Shown here: positions 17,069 through 25,593 of the stretch, one piece after another
Position numbering within the stretch: position 1 is the stretch's first letter
Layout of the letters: each line of letters starts with the position of its first letter
Origin: Desulfuromusa sp.
GTDB taxonomy: Bacteria > Desulfobacterota > Desulfuromonadia > Desulfuromonadales > Geopsychrobacteraceae
NCBI GenBank assembly: GCA_029933365.1
Contig: JAOZOH010000039.1
Span: 1 to 26,466 of the forward strand
DNA length: 26,466 nt
Direction: 5' to 3'
Position numbers and translations under genes: made by a program
The notes under the pieces: generated by a model
What the model was told of the DNA's origin: nothing
The model's input: the letters and a program-made list of their open reading frames with translations, nothing else
The model's database searches: none

Positions 17069-17925
17069 AGAAGCTTGGTAGCGGTGTAGCAAAAAAACTA
17101 CTGCGACTGATGGCGGGTGAATCTCTCCCTTATAGCCAGCTGAAACAGGAGTTGCTTGCGCAAATGATCGCTGATGGGGTGTTGTCGATCCGCAGCAGCG
17201 GCAGCAGAAAAACAGTTTATTGCCGTGATGCCAACGGACTTCAGAACTACCTTAACAACCATTTCGGCATCGCCGATTTGTCCAGCTTTATATCTGCCTT
17301 TTCTGCTCAAGATTTACAGCGTTCAGCAGCAGTGCGCATTGGTGCCGATTCCAAAATAAAGAAAATTCGTTCTTTCAAGGGCTTTATGGTTAACTGCTGG
17401 CAGCCAATAGAGGCTGAATTGAACAATAATCCTATCGAAATAGAACCGCCAGCCGGTACCTTTACCTATATCCACGATTTTGAAAGTTTTGTCCCGGCTG
17501 CCGATGTCACTATTGTCGGAGTCGAAAACGGTGAGAATTTTCGCTATATTGAACGGCAGCAGCAACTATTTGCGCAGGCAAAAGTTCTTTTTGTCAGCCG
17601 CTACCCCCAATCCGGTGATTTGCTGAAATGGTTGCAGCTGATTCCCAATCCTTACGTCCACTATGGCGATTTTGATTTTGCCGGTATTAATATCTATCTG
17701 CATGAATATAAAAAGCATTTAGGTTCCCGAGCTGAATTTTTTGTACCCGACAATATTTCCGAACTGTTACGAAACTACGGCAACCGGGAACTTTATCAGC
17801 GGCAATTCAGCACTGCTCCGCAACGGGAGAAGTTACCTGAACCGGCACTGAAAAAGTTGTGGGATTTGCTCTGTGCTGAAAAAAAAGGATTGGAGCAAGA
17901 GGTGTTGATTGAGGATGTGGAATAG
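17065..17925 (+). CDS. jetD: Wadjet subunit JetD, TOPRIM nuclease
   Basis: A 286-residue protein that starts inside the jetC stop codon (ATGA overlap). The N-terminal ~110 residues look like a winged-helix/arm region, with basic segments RSSGSRKTVYCR and KIKKIRSFKG. A TOPRIM domain follows: the acidic residue Glu154 in VGVENGENF, then the metal-binding pair Asp202 and Asp204 in YGDFDFAGIN. This is the topoisomerase VI/Spo11-like arrangement expected of JetD, the subunit that cuts circular DNA. The C-terminus ends in the GLEQE motif. It is shorter than JetD proteins of about 390 aa that carry an extra N-terminal domain, but both TOPRIM metal-site elements are intact. Confidence 0.83.
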   Translation: MKKLGSGVAKKLLRLMAGESLPYSQLKQELLAQMIADGVLSIRSSGSRKTVYCRDANGLQNYLNNHFGIADLSSFISAFSAQDLQRSAAVRIGADSKIKKIRSFKGFMVNCWQPIEAELNNNPIEIEPPAGTFTYIHDFESFVPAADVTIVGVENGENFRYIERQQQLFAQAKVLFVSRYPQSGDLLKWLQLIPNPYVHYGDFDFAGINIYLHEYKKHLGSRAEFFVPDNISELLRNYGNRELYQRQFSTAPQREKLPEPALKKLWDLLCAEKKGLEQEVLIEDVE

Positions 17926-17993
17926 AGCACTGCTTCAAGGCCGCGAACGTAGTAACCGTCCTGCACCCTGGCTCTGCAATGTAATGCCTCAGT

Positions 17994-19196
17994 TTATGTG
18001 AATGAAGTCAAAAAATCCAATAGATGGTGATGCTCCACTCCATCGATATTTCCTGCTGCAAACTGATCCATTGAAATAACCATTTTTCGGTAATTATCTT
18101 TAATTGCGAGTAAATTACCGAACTCCCGATCTCTTACTTTTTGGTCTGGAATTAAATAGCAGGCTTGAATATAGGTTGTTTCGTTGTTTTTTGTTGCTAC
18201 AAAGTCGATCTCTTTATCTCCCATTTTGCCGACATTTACTTGATAACCACAAAGCTCAAGATGGTTGAAAATGACATTTTCCATGATTTGCCCGATATCA
18301 ACCTGCCGGAAACCAATCAGGGCGTGGCGCAAGCCTAAATCCTCGAAATAATATTTTTCGTTTATCTCAAAGAGCTTTTTCCCATTCACATCGTAGCGAT
18401 GTGCTTCCCTGATAAAATAAGAATCCACCAAAAATGATAAATAATTCAAAACCGAATTGGGGGAGAGCTTGACTTGTTGTGATTTCAGGAAATCGCTTAT
18501 TTTTTTGGCTGACAGGATCTGTCCGATGTTGTCGGCAAGAAATTTAATCAATCGTTCAAGAAAGTGTACATTGCGGATATTGTGTCTGGCTACGACATCC
18601 TTCAAAATTATGCTGTTGAAAACACTTTTAAGGTAGCCGTAGACGATTTCATCTTCTAACTGCAAGTGGATCAAATAAGGGAGACCGCCGAATTTGAGAT
18701 ATTGCATGAGCGAATTATCTGATTTTTTTAGCTGGTGAAATTGTAAAAATTCATTGAACGATAATCGATGGATATTTTGCTCAATGTATCTACCGGCCAA
18801 GATTGTTGCCAGCTCGCCTGACAGCATGGAGGAGTTGCTGCCAGTGCAATAAATGTCAAAATTATCTTTGCTATTAAAATCCCTGATAACCTTTTCGAAC
18901 TGAGCTATCTCCTGTATTTCGTCAATAAAGAGGTAATTTTTTTGCTCACTTGAACTGTTTTGTTGGATGTATTGATAGAGATCGCTGTCATTTTTTATAT
19001 TATCAAATTGATAGTCTTCCTTATTGATATAGATAATGTTTGTGGCCGGTCGATCCTGTTTAATTAAATCGGCTACTTGCAACATAATACAGCTTTTGCC
19101 GACCCTGCGTTGACCGGTAAATACTTTGATGATGTCTTTATCTATAAACGGTTTGACTCGCTCAAGATATTGCTCTCGGGGGTATAGCTTTGTCAT
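17994..19196 (-). CDS. AAA ATPase with DUF4143-type C-terminal domain
   Basis: A 400-residue ATPase of the AAA_14/DUF4143 type, common in accessory regions of bacteria and archaea and of unknown physiological role. Walker A is GQRRVGKS (28-35) and Walker B is LFIDEIQEI near residue 95. A sensor-like TGSNSSML and a LAGRYIEQNIHRLSFNEFL segment follow. The C-terminal domain ends with a nuclease-like GDKEIDFVATKNNETTYIQACYLI pattern (Asp/Glu-x-Asp ... Gln), suggesting a restriction-endonuclease-like fold. It converges with jetD at a distance of 68 bases. Base use is visibly more AT-rich than the housekeeping genes on its right, consistent with acquisition. A perfect palindrome lies in its promoter. 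Confidence 0.82.
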   Translation of the reverse strand: MTKLYPREQYLERVKPFIDKDIIKVFTGQRRVGKSCIMLQVADLIKQDRPATNIIYINKEDYQFDNIKNDSDLYQYIQQNSSSEQKNYLFIDEIQEIAQFEKVIRDFNSKDNFDIYCTGSNSSMLSGELATILAGRYIEQNIHRLSFNEFLQFHQLKKSDNSLMQYLKFGGLPYLIHLQLEDEIVYGYLKSVFNSIILKDVVARHNIRNVHFLERLIKFLADNIGQILSAKKISDFLKSQQVKLSPNSVLNYLSFLVDSYFIREAHRYDVNGKKLFEINEKYYFEDLGLRHALIGFRQVDIGQIMENVIFNHLELCGYQVNVGKMGDKEIDFVATKNNETTYIQACYLIPDQKVRDREFGNLLAIKDNYRKMVISMDQFAAGNIDGVEHHHLLDFLTSFT

Positions 19197-19246
19197 ACTT
19201 AAAACTAGCTCCTATATTACAAGCTATTTTAAGTATACTTAAAACT
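19195..19246 (-). promoter_or_regulatory. Operator-like 18-bp palindrome and 12-bp direct repeat before the AAA/DUF4143 gene
   Basis: TTTTAAGTATACTTAAAA at 19227-19244 is a perfect palindrome. Half of it recurs as the 12-base direct repeat ATACTTAAAACT at 19195-19206 and 19235-19246, and the nearer copy overlaps the start codon. The layout of one full site and one half site over the translation start suggests autorepression or control by an unlinked regulator. The ATPase itself has no obvious helix-turn-helix. Confidence 0.4.
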
Positions 19247-19335
19247 TTTATATTTGCAATTGTTTTTGCTCATTATACCGTGTTCCGTGGGAGGTGCGTA
19301 AGTCTGGTAGATTGGGGGGTGGTGTGACTTCTGGA

Positions 19336-20697
19336 TCAATCGATCCCGTAATCCTTCAATTTGTACATCAAAGAACGCAAACTGACTTCCAATAATTCGG
19401 CAGCCTGAGTGCGATTTCCCCCTGTTTTGACAAGAGCTTTGTGGATGTATTCCTCTTCCAGTCGCCGCGAAGCAATTTTTAAAGAATATTCGTCGGGGTT
19501 ATATTCTCCAGGGGCAGATTGACGAATCCGGAGAGGGGGGAGTTCAAGAGTATCTCCAGGGCTGAAAATCAGCGCTTTTTCCAGGTAGTTTTCCAGTTCT
19601 CGGACATTGCCAGGCCAATGATAGTCGGTTAGATTTTTTTTTGCTGCATCGCTCAATGGTAAGGGTGATCGTCCCTCACGTTTACATAGCAGGTTGAGGA
19701 AATATTCTGCCAGAATCACGATATCTTCAGCTCGCTCCCGCAACGGTGGCAGGTTGATATCGACCACGGCGAGGCGGTAATAGAGGTCGCGGCGAAAGGT
19801 ATTTTTTTGTACCGCTTCCTGCAGGTCTGTTCCTGCCGCAGCCACTACTCGGGTATTAATTTTTTCTGCGCGGGTCGCGCCAACTTTTCTGATTTCACCT
19901 TCCTGAAGAACCCGTAACAACTTTGGCTGTAGTTCCAAGGGGAGGTCGGCAATTTCATCAAGAAACAGAGTGCCGCCACTCGCAATGGAAAATAGCCCCT
20001 GCTTGTCCCGATCAGCGCCGGTAAAGGCCCCTTTTTTATGTCCGAACAGTTCACTTTCCAGAAGACCAGAGGTGATAGCACTGCAATTGATGGCTAAAAA
20101 TTGCCCTTTACGACCGCTTTCGCTGTGCAGAGCTTTGGCTATCAACTCTTTGCCGGTTCCGGTTTCACCACTGATGAGAATGGACGAGTCAGATTTGGCC
20201 GCAGTTTTAACCAGAGAGAGAATCTGCTCCATTTTCTGGCTGGAATGGATAATCTCAGTGATAGAAAAAGCTTTATCCTGCCTTGACAGGGCTTTTTTTA
20301 ATTCCTGGTTTTCCTGTCGCAATTCCTGCCGTTCTTCGGCTTTACGCAGGGTCAGGACGGCCTCATCCGGTTTGAAGGGTTTGGAGATATAGTCGTACGC
20401 TCCGCGCTTCATACATGCCAATGCGGTGTCAACACTCCCGTAGGCGCTCATCATAATAATCGTACTGTCCAGGGAACGGACTTCGGGTTGCTCCAGAAAG
20501 GTCAGGCCATCCATATCTGGCATGCGGATATCAGAGAGGATGACATCAAACTTTTCCTTGTAAATCAGATTGATCGCCTCTGCTCCGTTTTGAGCTTCAC
20601 TGACGCGGTAATTGTGCTGTTCCAGAACCAGGCGTAGCATATGACGCATGGAAGCTTCATCATCGATGATCAGAAGATTACGGAATTGATCGGACAT
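19336..20697 (-). CDS. Sigma-54-dependent response regulator (NtrC family)
   Basis: A 453-residue transcription activator. The receiver domain (residues 1-120) has the acidic pair Asp12-Asp13, the phospho-acceptor Asp56 in LSDIRMPDMDG, and the conserved lysine in YISKPFKP. The AAA+ domain has Walker A GETGTGKE near 172, the sigma-54 contact loop GAFTGA near 230, and Walker B LFLDEIADL. A Fis-type helix-turn-helix ends the protein (NRTQAAELLEVSLRSLMYKL). AGGG is properly spaced before the ATG. No histidine kinase adjoins it: the upstream neighbour is a nucleoside deoxyribosyltransferase, so the partner is elsewhere or lost. The target genes are not apparent. Confidence 0.93.
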   Translation of the reverse strand: MSDQFRNLLIIDDEASMRHMLRLVLEQHNYRVSEAQNGAEAINLIYKEKFDVILSDIRMPDMDGLTFLEQPEVRSLDSTIIMMSAYGSVDTALACMKRGAYDYISKPFKPDEAVLTLRKAEERQELRQENQELKKALSRQDKAFSITEIIHSSQKMEQILSLVKTAAKSDSSILISGETGTGKELIAKALHSESGRKGQFLAINCSAITSGLLESELFGHKKGAFTGADRDKQGLFSIASGGTLFLDEIADLPLELQPKLLRVLQEGEIRKVGATRAEKINTRVVAAAGTDLQEAVQKNTFRRDLYYRLAVVDINLPPLRERAEDIVILAEYFLNLLCKREGRSPLPLSDAAKKNLTDYHWPGNVRELENYLEKALIFSPGDTLELPPLRIRQSAPGEYNPDEYSLKIASRRLEEEYIHKALVKTGGNRTQAAELLEVSLRSLMYKLKDYGID

Positions 20698-20800
20698 GGA
20701 ATCCCTTCAGTTGATGGATGGGCAACTTTGTTAGGATAACTTTATTTTTGTATTTGAGCAAATAAAACCGGTGGCGTGCTTGACGCCCTGGATTTCTTTA

Positions 20801-21292
20801 TTAGTATCGATCTCGCAGGATTCTTGCCAAACATTCATCAAAATTACGACATTGAACAATATGTGAGTACATCAGGTTATGGGTTAAGCCAAAGTCTTCA
20901 ATTTCTAAACCTTGAGCATCTCTCTCACTTGACTCACTCAAGCCAAGCATATCTTGAGTTTTGGTTATTAAATCTCTGTTATCAACACAGTAACCAACGA
21001 CTTGCTTACCCAATGCTTGAGCAAAGCCAACTTCCCACACCGTTCCGCTATCAGGTTCTGGACCACGAAAAGGGGAGAGATTTGCGATGACAATATTACA
21101 GCTTTTTATGAGTTCGATGTTACCGACTCTGATCTTTTCTGCCAATTCTGCTTTGGTGCCTCCTTGAACCTTATTATCGAGAGGAAATAACCCTTCAAAA
21201 CCGCAGGATAAACATTTTTGTTTTAAATTTTCACCATGTTCTATGGCATTCTCAAGGAAGACATCGGGTCCCGCCAAGTATATTTTTCTCAT
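20801..21292 (-). CDS. Nucleoside 2-deoxyribosyltransferase family protein
   Basis: A 163-residue Rossmann-like enzyme of the nucleoside 2-deoxyribosyltransferase family, which transfers deoxyribose between bases or hydrolyses nucleoside/nucleotide N-glycosidic bonds. Diagnostic segments are KIYLAGPDVF at the N-terminus and ANLSPFRGPEPDSGTVWEVGFA, containing the probable catalytic Glu87 and Asp81. GKQVVGY follows. The exact substrate (free nucleoside or nucleotide) cannot be told. It follows the sucD terminator on the same strand and so is probably expressed from its own promoter; the start has only a weak ribosome-binding site. It precedes the response regulator by about 100 bases. Confidence 0.85.
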   Translation of the reverse strand: MRKIYLAGPDVFLENAIEHGENLKQKCLSCGFEGLFPLDNKVQGGTKAELAEKIRVGNIELIKSCNIVIANLSPFRGPEPDSGTVWEVGFAQALGKQVVGYCVDNRDLITKTQDMLGLSESSERDAQGLEIEDFGLTHNLMYSHIVQCRNFDECLARILRDRY

Positions 21293-21324
21293 TTTCTGCA
21301 GGCTCTTAATTTGTGGATAGGGTG

Positions 21325-21353
21325 AAAAAAAAGGGCGGAATATATCCGCCCCT
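21325..21353 (-). terminator. Rho-independent terminator of sucCD
   Basis: On the minus strand GGGCGGA, a five-base loop, and TCCGCCC (21333-21351) are followed by eight T residues (21332-21325). It lies about 30 bases beyond the sucD stop. This is a textbook intrinsic terminator. Confidence 0.9.
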
Positions 21354-21382
21354 TTGGGTTGTTTCTTATATCTTTTAGTTTT

Positions 21383-22255
21383 TCATGGTTGCCAGATCTT
21401 CAGCAACGCTTCAGCCATATCCGCTGGAGAATCGGCAACACTGACACCGCACTCACGCAGGAAGGCTTTCTTGCTGGCTGCATCCCCTTTACCACCGGAG
21501 ATGATTGCACCAGCGTGACCCATCCTCTTGCCTTTTGGGGCGGTCGCTCCAGCAATGAATGCAGCAACTGGCTTGGTCATGTGGTCACGGACATATTCTG
21601 CTGCTTGTTCTTCAGCATCGCCACCAATCTCACCAATCATGATAACCGCTTTGGTTGCCGGATCAGCTTCAAACATCTTCAGTACGTCAAGGTGACTGGT
21701 GCCGTTAACCGGATCACCACCAATACCAACACAGGTGGTTTGACCGATGTCACGGGAGGTCAATTGCCATACGGCTTCATAGGTCAGGGTTCCGGAACGA
21801 GAGAGAACGCCAACAGGGCCGGGTTTATGGATATAGCCAGGCATGATCCCAATCTTACACTCTCCAGGGGTGATCACGCCGGGGCAGTTTGGCCCAATCA
21901 AGCGAGCGTTTCTACACTCCATGTATTTATTAACCTTGACCATGTCAAGAACTGGAACTCCTTCAGTGATGCAGATAACCAGTTCGATTCCGGCATCAAC
22001 AGCTTCCATAATGGCATCAGCACTGCCGATTGGTGGAACATAGATAACCGAGGCCGTAGCGCCGGTTTCCTTGACGGCATCTTCAACAGTGTTGAAAATT
22101 GGAAAACCGTCAATACTGGTACCACCTTTACCGGGAGTGACACCACCGACCATTTGTGTGCCGTAGTCACGGGCACCTTGGGCGTGAAAGAGGCCGGTTG
22201 CACCGGTAATCCCCTGGGTAATGACCTTGGTATTTTTATCGATCAGAATGCTCAT
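21383..22255 (-). CDS. sucD: Succinyl-CoA synthetase alpha subunit
   Basis: A 290-residue subunit of the TCA-cycle enzyme that interconverts succinyl-CoA and succinate with nucleotide phosphorylation. The CoA-binding N-terminus reads [13 protein letters not shown]; the active-site phosphohistidine is His247 in [15 protein letters not shown]. Length matches the family (about 289). GGAG is eight bases before ATG. It follows sucC after 20 bases as its operon partner and ends at a strong terminator. Confidence 0.97.
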   Translation of the reverse strand: MSILIDKNTKVITQGITGATGLFHAQGARDYGTQMVGGVTPGKGGTSIDGFPIFNTVEDAVKETGATASVIYVPPIGSADAIMEAVDAGIELVICITEGVPVLDMVKVNKYMECRNARLIGPNCPGVITPGECKIGIMPGYIHKPGPVGVLSRSGTLTYEAVWQLTSRDIGQTTCVGIGGDPVNGTSHLDVLKMFEADPATKAVIMIGEIGGDAEEQAAEYVRDHMTKPVAAFIAGATAPKGKRMGHAGAIISGGKGDAASKKAFLRECGVSVADSPADMAEALLKIWQP

Positions 22256-22275
22256 TGTTTTATCTCCTTAATGCC

Positions 22276-23439
22276 TCAACCGTTGACGGCTTTGACGATT
22301 TTTTCAGCAGCATCAGCCATGCCGTCGGCACTGACAATATTCAGACCTGATTCGGCCAGCATTTTCTTGCCTAATTCAACATTGGTGCCTTCCAGACGAA
22401 CCACGAGTGGAACCTCAATGCCGATCTGTTTGGCAGCTCCAATAATTCCACCTGCGATCACATCGCACTTCATGATTCCACCGAAGATGTTGACCAAAAT
22501 GCCTTCAACTTTTTCATCGGAGAGGATGATTTTAAAAGCTTCTGTGACCCGCTCAATGGTTGCACTACCACCGACATCGAGGAAGTTGGCTGGGGAGGAA
22601 CCGTAGAGCTGAATGATGTCCATGGTTGCCATGGCGAGACCGGCACCGTTGACCATGCAACCGATATTGCCGTCGAGAGAAATATAGGACAGATCGTATT
22701 GGGATGCTTCAATCTCCATGGGATCTTCTTCTTCATAATCGCGTAGGTCGCGGATACGGAGATGACGGAAGAGGGCGTTGTCGTCAAAATTGAGCTTGGC
22801 ATCCAGGCAGATGAGCTTGCCTTCAGCGGTCTGGATTAGTGGATTGATTTCGAGTAATGAGCAATCGGATTCGACAAATGCCTTGTAGAGATTCATCAAC
22901 ACAGGAACTGCCTGTTTGACCTGAGGCATGGCGAATCCCATTTTGAAAGCAACTTTACGAGCTTGGAAGGCGGTCAGCCCAACAACTGGGTCCACAGCTT
23001 CAAAGAAAAGCTTTTCTGGAGTTTTTTCGGCAACTTCCTCAATATTTACTCCACCTTCAGCGGAAGCCATCAGGGTAACTTTGTCGGTCGCCCGGTCAAC
23101 CAGGAAGGAGACATAGAATTCATCAGCAATATTGCTCCCCTCTTCCACTAGAACCCGCTTGACAATTTTACCTTCCGGTCCTGTTTGGTGAGTCACCAAG
23201 GTCATACCGAACATGTCTCTGGCATATTGTCTGACTTCATCAGCTGTTTTAGCGATTTTAACTCCGCCACCCTTGCCGCGGCCGCCGGCATGAATCTGAG
23301 CTTTTACCGCCCAAGGACCATCTCCGAGCCGTTTGGCCCAATCGCGTGCCGAGTTGCCGTTGTAGACCACGTGCCCTTCCGGAACCGGAACTCCGAAATG
23401 GCGCAGAATTGCCTTAGCCTGATACTCGTGAATGTTCAT
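22276..23439 (-). CDS. sucC: Succinyl-CoA synthetase beta subunit
   Basis: A 387-residue ATP-grasp subunit. The N-terminus [22 protein letters not shown] is diagnostic. The nucleotide-binding segment [15 protein letters not shown] lies near residues 46-60; LLEINPL and [14 protein letters not shown] mark the C-terminal half. Length equals E. coli SucC. GAGGAT (23443-23448) precedes the ATG. It is the first gene of sucCD, with a near-consensus promoter about 85-110 bases upstream and an RNA hairpin in the leader. Confidence 0.97.
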   Translation of the reverse strand: MNIHEYQAKAILRHFGVPVPEGHVVYNGNSARDWAKRLGDGPWAVKAQIHAGGRGKGGGVKIAKTADEVRQYARDMFGMTLVTHQTGPEGKIVKRVLVEEGSNIADEFYVSFLVDRATDKVTLMASAEGGVNIEEVAEKTPEKLFFEAVDPVVGLTAFQARKVAFKMGFAMPQVKQAVPVLMNLYKAFVESDCSLLEINPLIQTAEGKLICLDAKLNFDDNALFRHLRIRDLRDYEEEDPMEIEASQYDLSYISLDGNIGCMVNGAGLAMATMDIIQLYGSSPANFLDVGGSATIERVTEAFKIILSDEKVEGILVNIFGGIMKCDVIAGGIIGAAKQIGIEVPLVVRLEGTNVELGKKMLAESGLNIVSADGMADAAEKIVKAVNG

Positions 23440-23468
23440 CGTATCCTCACATCGGTTAGAAATAGAGA

Positions 23469-23492
23469 GGGGTTCGTGATTTCACGAATCCC
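23469..23492 (-). promoter_or_regulatory. Strong hairpin in the sucC mRNA leader
   Basis: GGGATTCGTGA and TCACGAACCCC on the minus strand are separated by two bases and can pair along almost their whole length (one G-T pair). The hairpin lies between the predicted promoter and the ribosome-binding site, about 20 bases before the latter. The following bases (TCTCTATTTCT) are T-rich but not a clean T run, so it could be a weak attenuator or a stabilising leader structure. Confidence 0.4.
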
Positions 23493-23522
23493 AGAAAGAA
23501 AGATATATAAAAAGCTTTTAAC

Positions 23523-23551
23523 CATATACCGACTCTTTGGCAGGTTGTCAA
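23523..23551 (-). promoter_or_regulatory. sucC: Sigma-70 promoter for sucCD
   Basis: On the minus strand TTGACA (23551-23546), a 17-base spacer, and TATATG (23528-23523) form a near-consensus promoter about 85 bases before the sucC start. A second ACTTGACA copy lies 24 bases upstream (23570-23577). A 7-bp inverted repeat, TTCTACA/TGTAGAA (23579-23601), lies further upstream and may be a regulator site. Confidence 0.65.
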
Positions 23552-23634
23552 GTGGTCAGACCGATTATGTGTCAAGTATTCTACATAACATTGTTGTAGA
23601 ACTGTCGCTAGGAAAAACAGCCTGGATTGAAGCA

Positions 23635-23671
23635 ATAAAAAACAGGCCAGGACATAGTGCCCTCGCCTGTT
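23635..23671 (-). terminator. Rho-independent terminator of the folK-transaldolase unit
   Basis: The minus strand reads AACAGGC, one mismatch, AGG, a 9-base loop, CCT, one mismatch, GCCTGTT, then a T run. It begins about 28 bases after the transaldolase stop. Confidence 0.75.
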
Positions 23672-23699
23672 AGATGGTATTTGTAAGTGAACTGTGGTT

Positions 23700-24341
23700 T
23701 TATTTTGTTTTTTCCCAATCAGCAAGAAATTTTTCAATACCGATGTCGGTCAGCGGGTGTTTTGCCAGTTGGGTCATGACACCATAGGGGATGGTGCAGA
23801 TATCGGCGCCGATCAGGCCGGCATTGAGAACATGTAACGGTGAACGTACTGAGGCGACAATGATCTCGGTGGTGTAACCGTAGTTATCATAAATGGTGCG
23901 GATCTGTTCAACCCCTTCCATCCCTTCATGGCTGATATCATCGAGTCGACCAACAAAGGGTGAAACATAACTTGCTCCCGCTTTTGCAGCCAAAAGAGCC
24001 TGTAGAGAAGAAAAGATCAGGGTGACATTGGTTTTGATTCCTGCAGCGCTGAATTGTTTGGTCGCTTTCAGCCCTTCGGTTGTCATCGGAACTTTGATAA
24101 CAATATTTTTGTGGATTTTGACCAGCTCACGCCCCTCTTTGAGCATCCCCTCGGCATTCAGGGCGATGACTTCGGCAGAGATGGGACCATCAACAATGTC
24201 GGTAATCTCTTTGATAACTTCTTTAAAGTCGCGACCACTTTTGGCGATCAGTGACGGATTGGTGGTGACTCCGTCAACCAGCCCCAAATCATGGGCGGCA
24301 CGGATTTCAGTAACTTCTGCGGTGTCGATAAAAAACTTCAT
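23700..24341 (-). CDS. tal: Transaldolase (FSA/TalC-type, short form)
   Basis: A 213-residue transaldolase of the small MipB/TalC family, acting in the non-oxidative pentose phosphate pathway. It begins [14 protein letters not shown], with Asp6; [12 protein letters not shown] carries Asn28; the Schiff-base lysine is Lys83 in [28 protein letters not shown] and SPFVGRLDD follow. ATG 24341 is chosen over 24356 because GAGG stands nine bases before it and the family begins at MKFF. It is the last gene of a folK - small TRASH protein - tal row and is followed by a terminator. Confidence 0.96.
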   Translation of the reverse strand: MKFFIDTAEVTEIRAAHDLGLVDGVTTNPSLIAKSGRDFKEVIKEITDIVDGPISAEVIALNAEGMLKEGRELVKIHKNIVIKVPMTTEGLKATKQFSAAGIKTNVTLIFSSLQALLAAKAGASYVSPFVGRLDDISHEGMEGVEQIRTIYDNYGYTTEIIVASVRSPLHVLNAGLIGADICTIPYGVMTQLAKHPLTDIGIEKFLADWEKTK

Positions 24342-24369
24342 GAAAAAATTCCTCATTGGCGAAAATTGA

Positions 24370-24618
24370 TTATTTTCCCTGTGCTTTCTTGTATTCTTTT
24401 AAACATTTTTTTGAGCAGAAATAGCGCTGCTGGCCATTAATATTTGCTTTGATTGCGTCGCTTAAAGGGAGATAGGTTCCACACTGCGGATCTTCAACCA
24501 TGGTCTCCCCTTCTTTGCTGCGGTTTTCTGGACGTCTGGATTTGCCTGGGCGCAGTAAGCCGGAAATCATTGAGTAGAAAACAAAGCCACATAGAATAAG
24601 CAGTATCAGTTTGATCAT
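24370..24618 (-). CDS. Small membrane-anchored TRASH-like metal-binding protein
   Basis: An 82-residue protein. One N-terminal membrane helix (residues 2-20) is followed by a basic linker and a C-terminal domain with Cys46, Cys68 and Cys72 (DPQCGTYLP ... [14 protein letters not shown]). That is the TRASH/YHS-like pattern associated with binding soft metals. The exact function is unknown. The start at 24618 lies four bases after the folK stop with GGTGAT upstream; an in-frame ATG at 24636 would overlap folK and is the alternative. It is probably translationally coupled to folK. Confidence 0.7.
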   Translation of the reverse strand: MIKLILLILCGFVFYSMISGLLRPGKSRRPENRSKEGETMVEDPQCGTYLPLSDAIKANINGQQRYFCSKKCLKEYKKAQGK

Positions 24619-24622
24619 CAGA

Positions 24623-25135
24623 TCACCATGTTTCATCTAATCGGGTAATGCCTACAGCCATTGGCAATGCCTTGAGCAAATTACCGATAGTTTTATTTAG
24701 AACTGGATGGTTCAGCTGTGGTGCAAGGTCATTCAGCGGCAGTAGAACGAAATGACGCTGCTGTAAACGTGGATGTGGCAGGATTAAAAGAGGAACATCC
24801 ATAACCAGATTATCAAACAGGAGCAAATCAATATCAAGGGTTCGCGGTCCCCAGTGTTGACCTCGAACTCGACCGCCACCATCCTCTATCTGGCGGCAAA
24901 GTTGTAACAGGTCAAGCGGCGATAATCCAGTTAGAATTTCAATAACAGCATTGAGATAATCGGGTTGTCCTGCTGGCCCTCCAACTGGAGGTGTTTGATA
25001 GAGTGGCGAACTGGAGACAATTTCAATCCGCGGGTGCTCTGCCAGTTGTTGTCTGGCGTAGCGGAAATTGTTGAGTGGTTTGCCCAGATTACCACCAAAA
25101 CCGAGAAAAGCTCGACTCTTATTCTTCTCTATCAT
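24623..25135 (-). CDS. folK: 6-hydroxymethyl-7,8-dihydropterin pyrophosphokinase
   Basis: A 170-residue enzyme of folate synthesis that transfers pyrophosphate from ATP to hydroxymethyldihydropterin. The family signatures are AFLGFGGNLGKP at the N-terminus, SSPLYQTPPVGGPAGQPDYLNAV, and the catalytic block RGQHWGPRTLDIDLLLF with the two metal-binding aspartates. LPHPRLQQRHFVLLPL follows. Length is normal. It heads the folK - TRASH protein - tal row and diverges from the VOC gene across 65 bases. The ribosome-binding site is weak. Confidence 0.96.
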   Translation of the reverse strand: MIEKNKSRAFLGFGGNLGKPLNNFRYARQQLAEHPRIEIVSSSPLYQTPPVGGPAGQPDYLNAVIEILTGLSPLDLLQLCRQIEDGGGRVRGQHWGPRTLDIDLLLFDNLVMDVPLLILPHPRLQQRHFVLLPLNDLAPQLNHPVLNKTIGNLLKALPMAVGITRLDETW

Positions 25136-25200
25136 AGTCTGTCGAATTAGAACATAAGGGTGAAGAAAAAATCAATTTGACATTTTGAGGGGTAAAATCA

Positions 25201-25593
25201 ATGCAACTAAACTTAACACTTGCTGTTGCTGATTTAAAAAATACGGAGTGGTTTTACCGCGAAGTTCTTCTGTTATCTCCCGAGCTTGTGAAGAACTCTA
25301 ACGCAAAGGATCGCTATTTGATTCTATCGGTTGAACAAATGAAAATAGTTTTTCAACCGCTACCCGCTATGGAAGCTCAACATCCAGTATTACTGCAAAA
25401 TTTGACCCGTGACCCTTTAGGTGTGGGGGTGCAACTGGAGATGAGTTGTCATAACCTGACTGATATCTATCGGCTGGTCAATCATTATCACTGGCCGATT
25501 TGTTACGAACTGGAGGATTACGAACACCACCGGCGAGAACTCTGGCTGCAGGATCCTGATGGCTATATGTTGGTGTTGAATGAAGAGAAATAG
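25201..25593 (+). CDS. VOC (glyoxalase/bleomycin-resistance fold) family protein
   Basis: A 130-residue single-domain vicinal-oxygen-chelate protein. The N-terminus LTLAVADLKNTEWFYREVLLL and the C-terminus RELWLQDPDGYMLVLNEE are typical; the glutamate in ELWLQDPDG is the usual metal ligand position. The substrate is unknown; members include glyoxalases, antibiotic-binding proteins and dioxygenases. GAGGGG precedes the ATG at a good distance. It diverges from folK. Confidence 0.85.
   Translation: MQLNLTLAVADLKNTEWFYREVLLLSPELVKNSNAKDRYLILSVEQMKIVFQPLPAMEAQHPVLLQNLTRDPLGVGVQLEMSCHNLTDIYRLVNHYHWPICYELEDYEHHRRELWLQDPDGYMLVLNEEK

Noticed and set aside
20775..20795. GGCG...CGCC inverted repeat after the deoxyribosyltransferase stop
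   Set aside because: Four-bp stem and no proper T run on either strand.
20776..21090. 104-codon plus-strand ORF
   Set aside because: Antisense to the deoxyribosyltransferase gene.
21359..22606. 415-codon plus-strand ORF
   Set aside because: Antisense shadow of sucD and the sucC end; composition (Ser/Thr/Asn-rich) reflects codon bias of the real genes.
23456..23737. 93-codon minus-strand ORF between sucC and the transaldolase
   Set aside because: Overlaps the transaldolase end, a terminator and the sucC promoter; no family resemblance.
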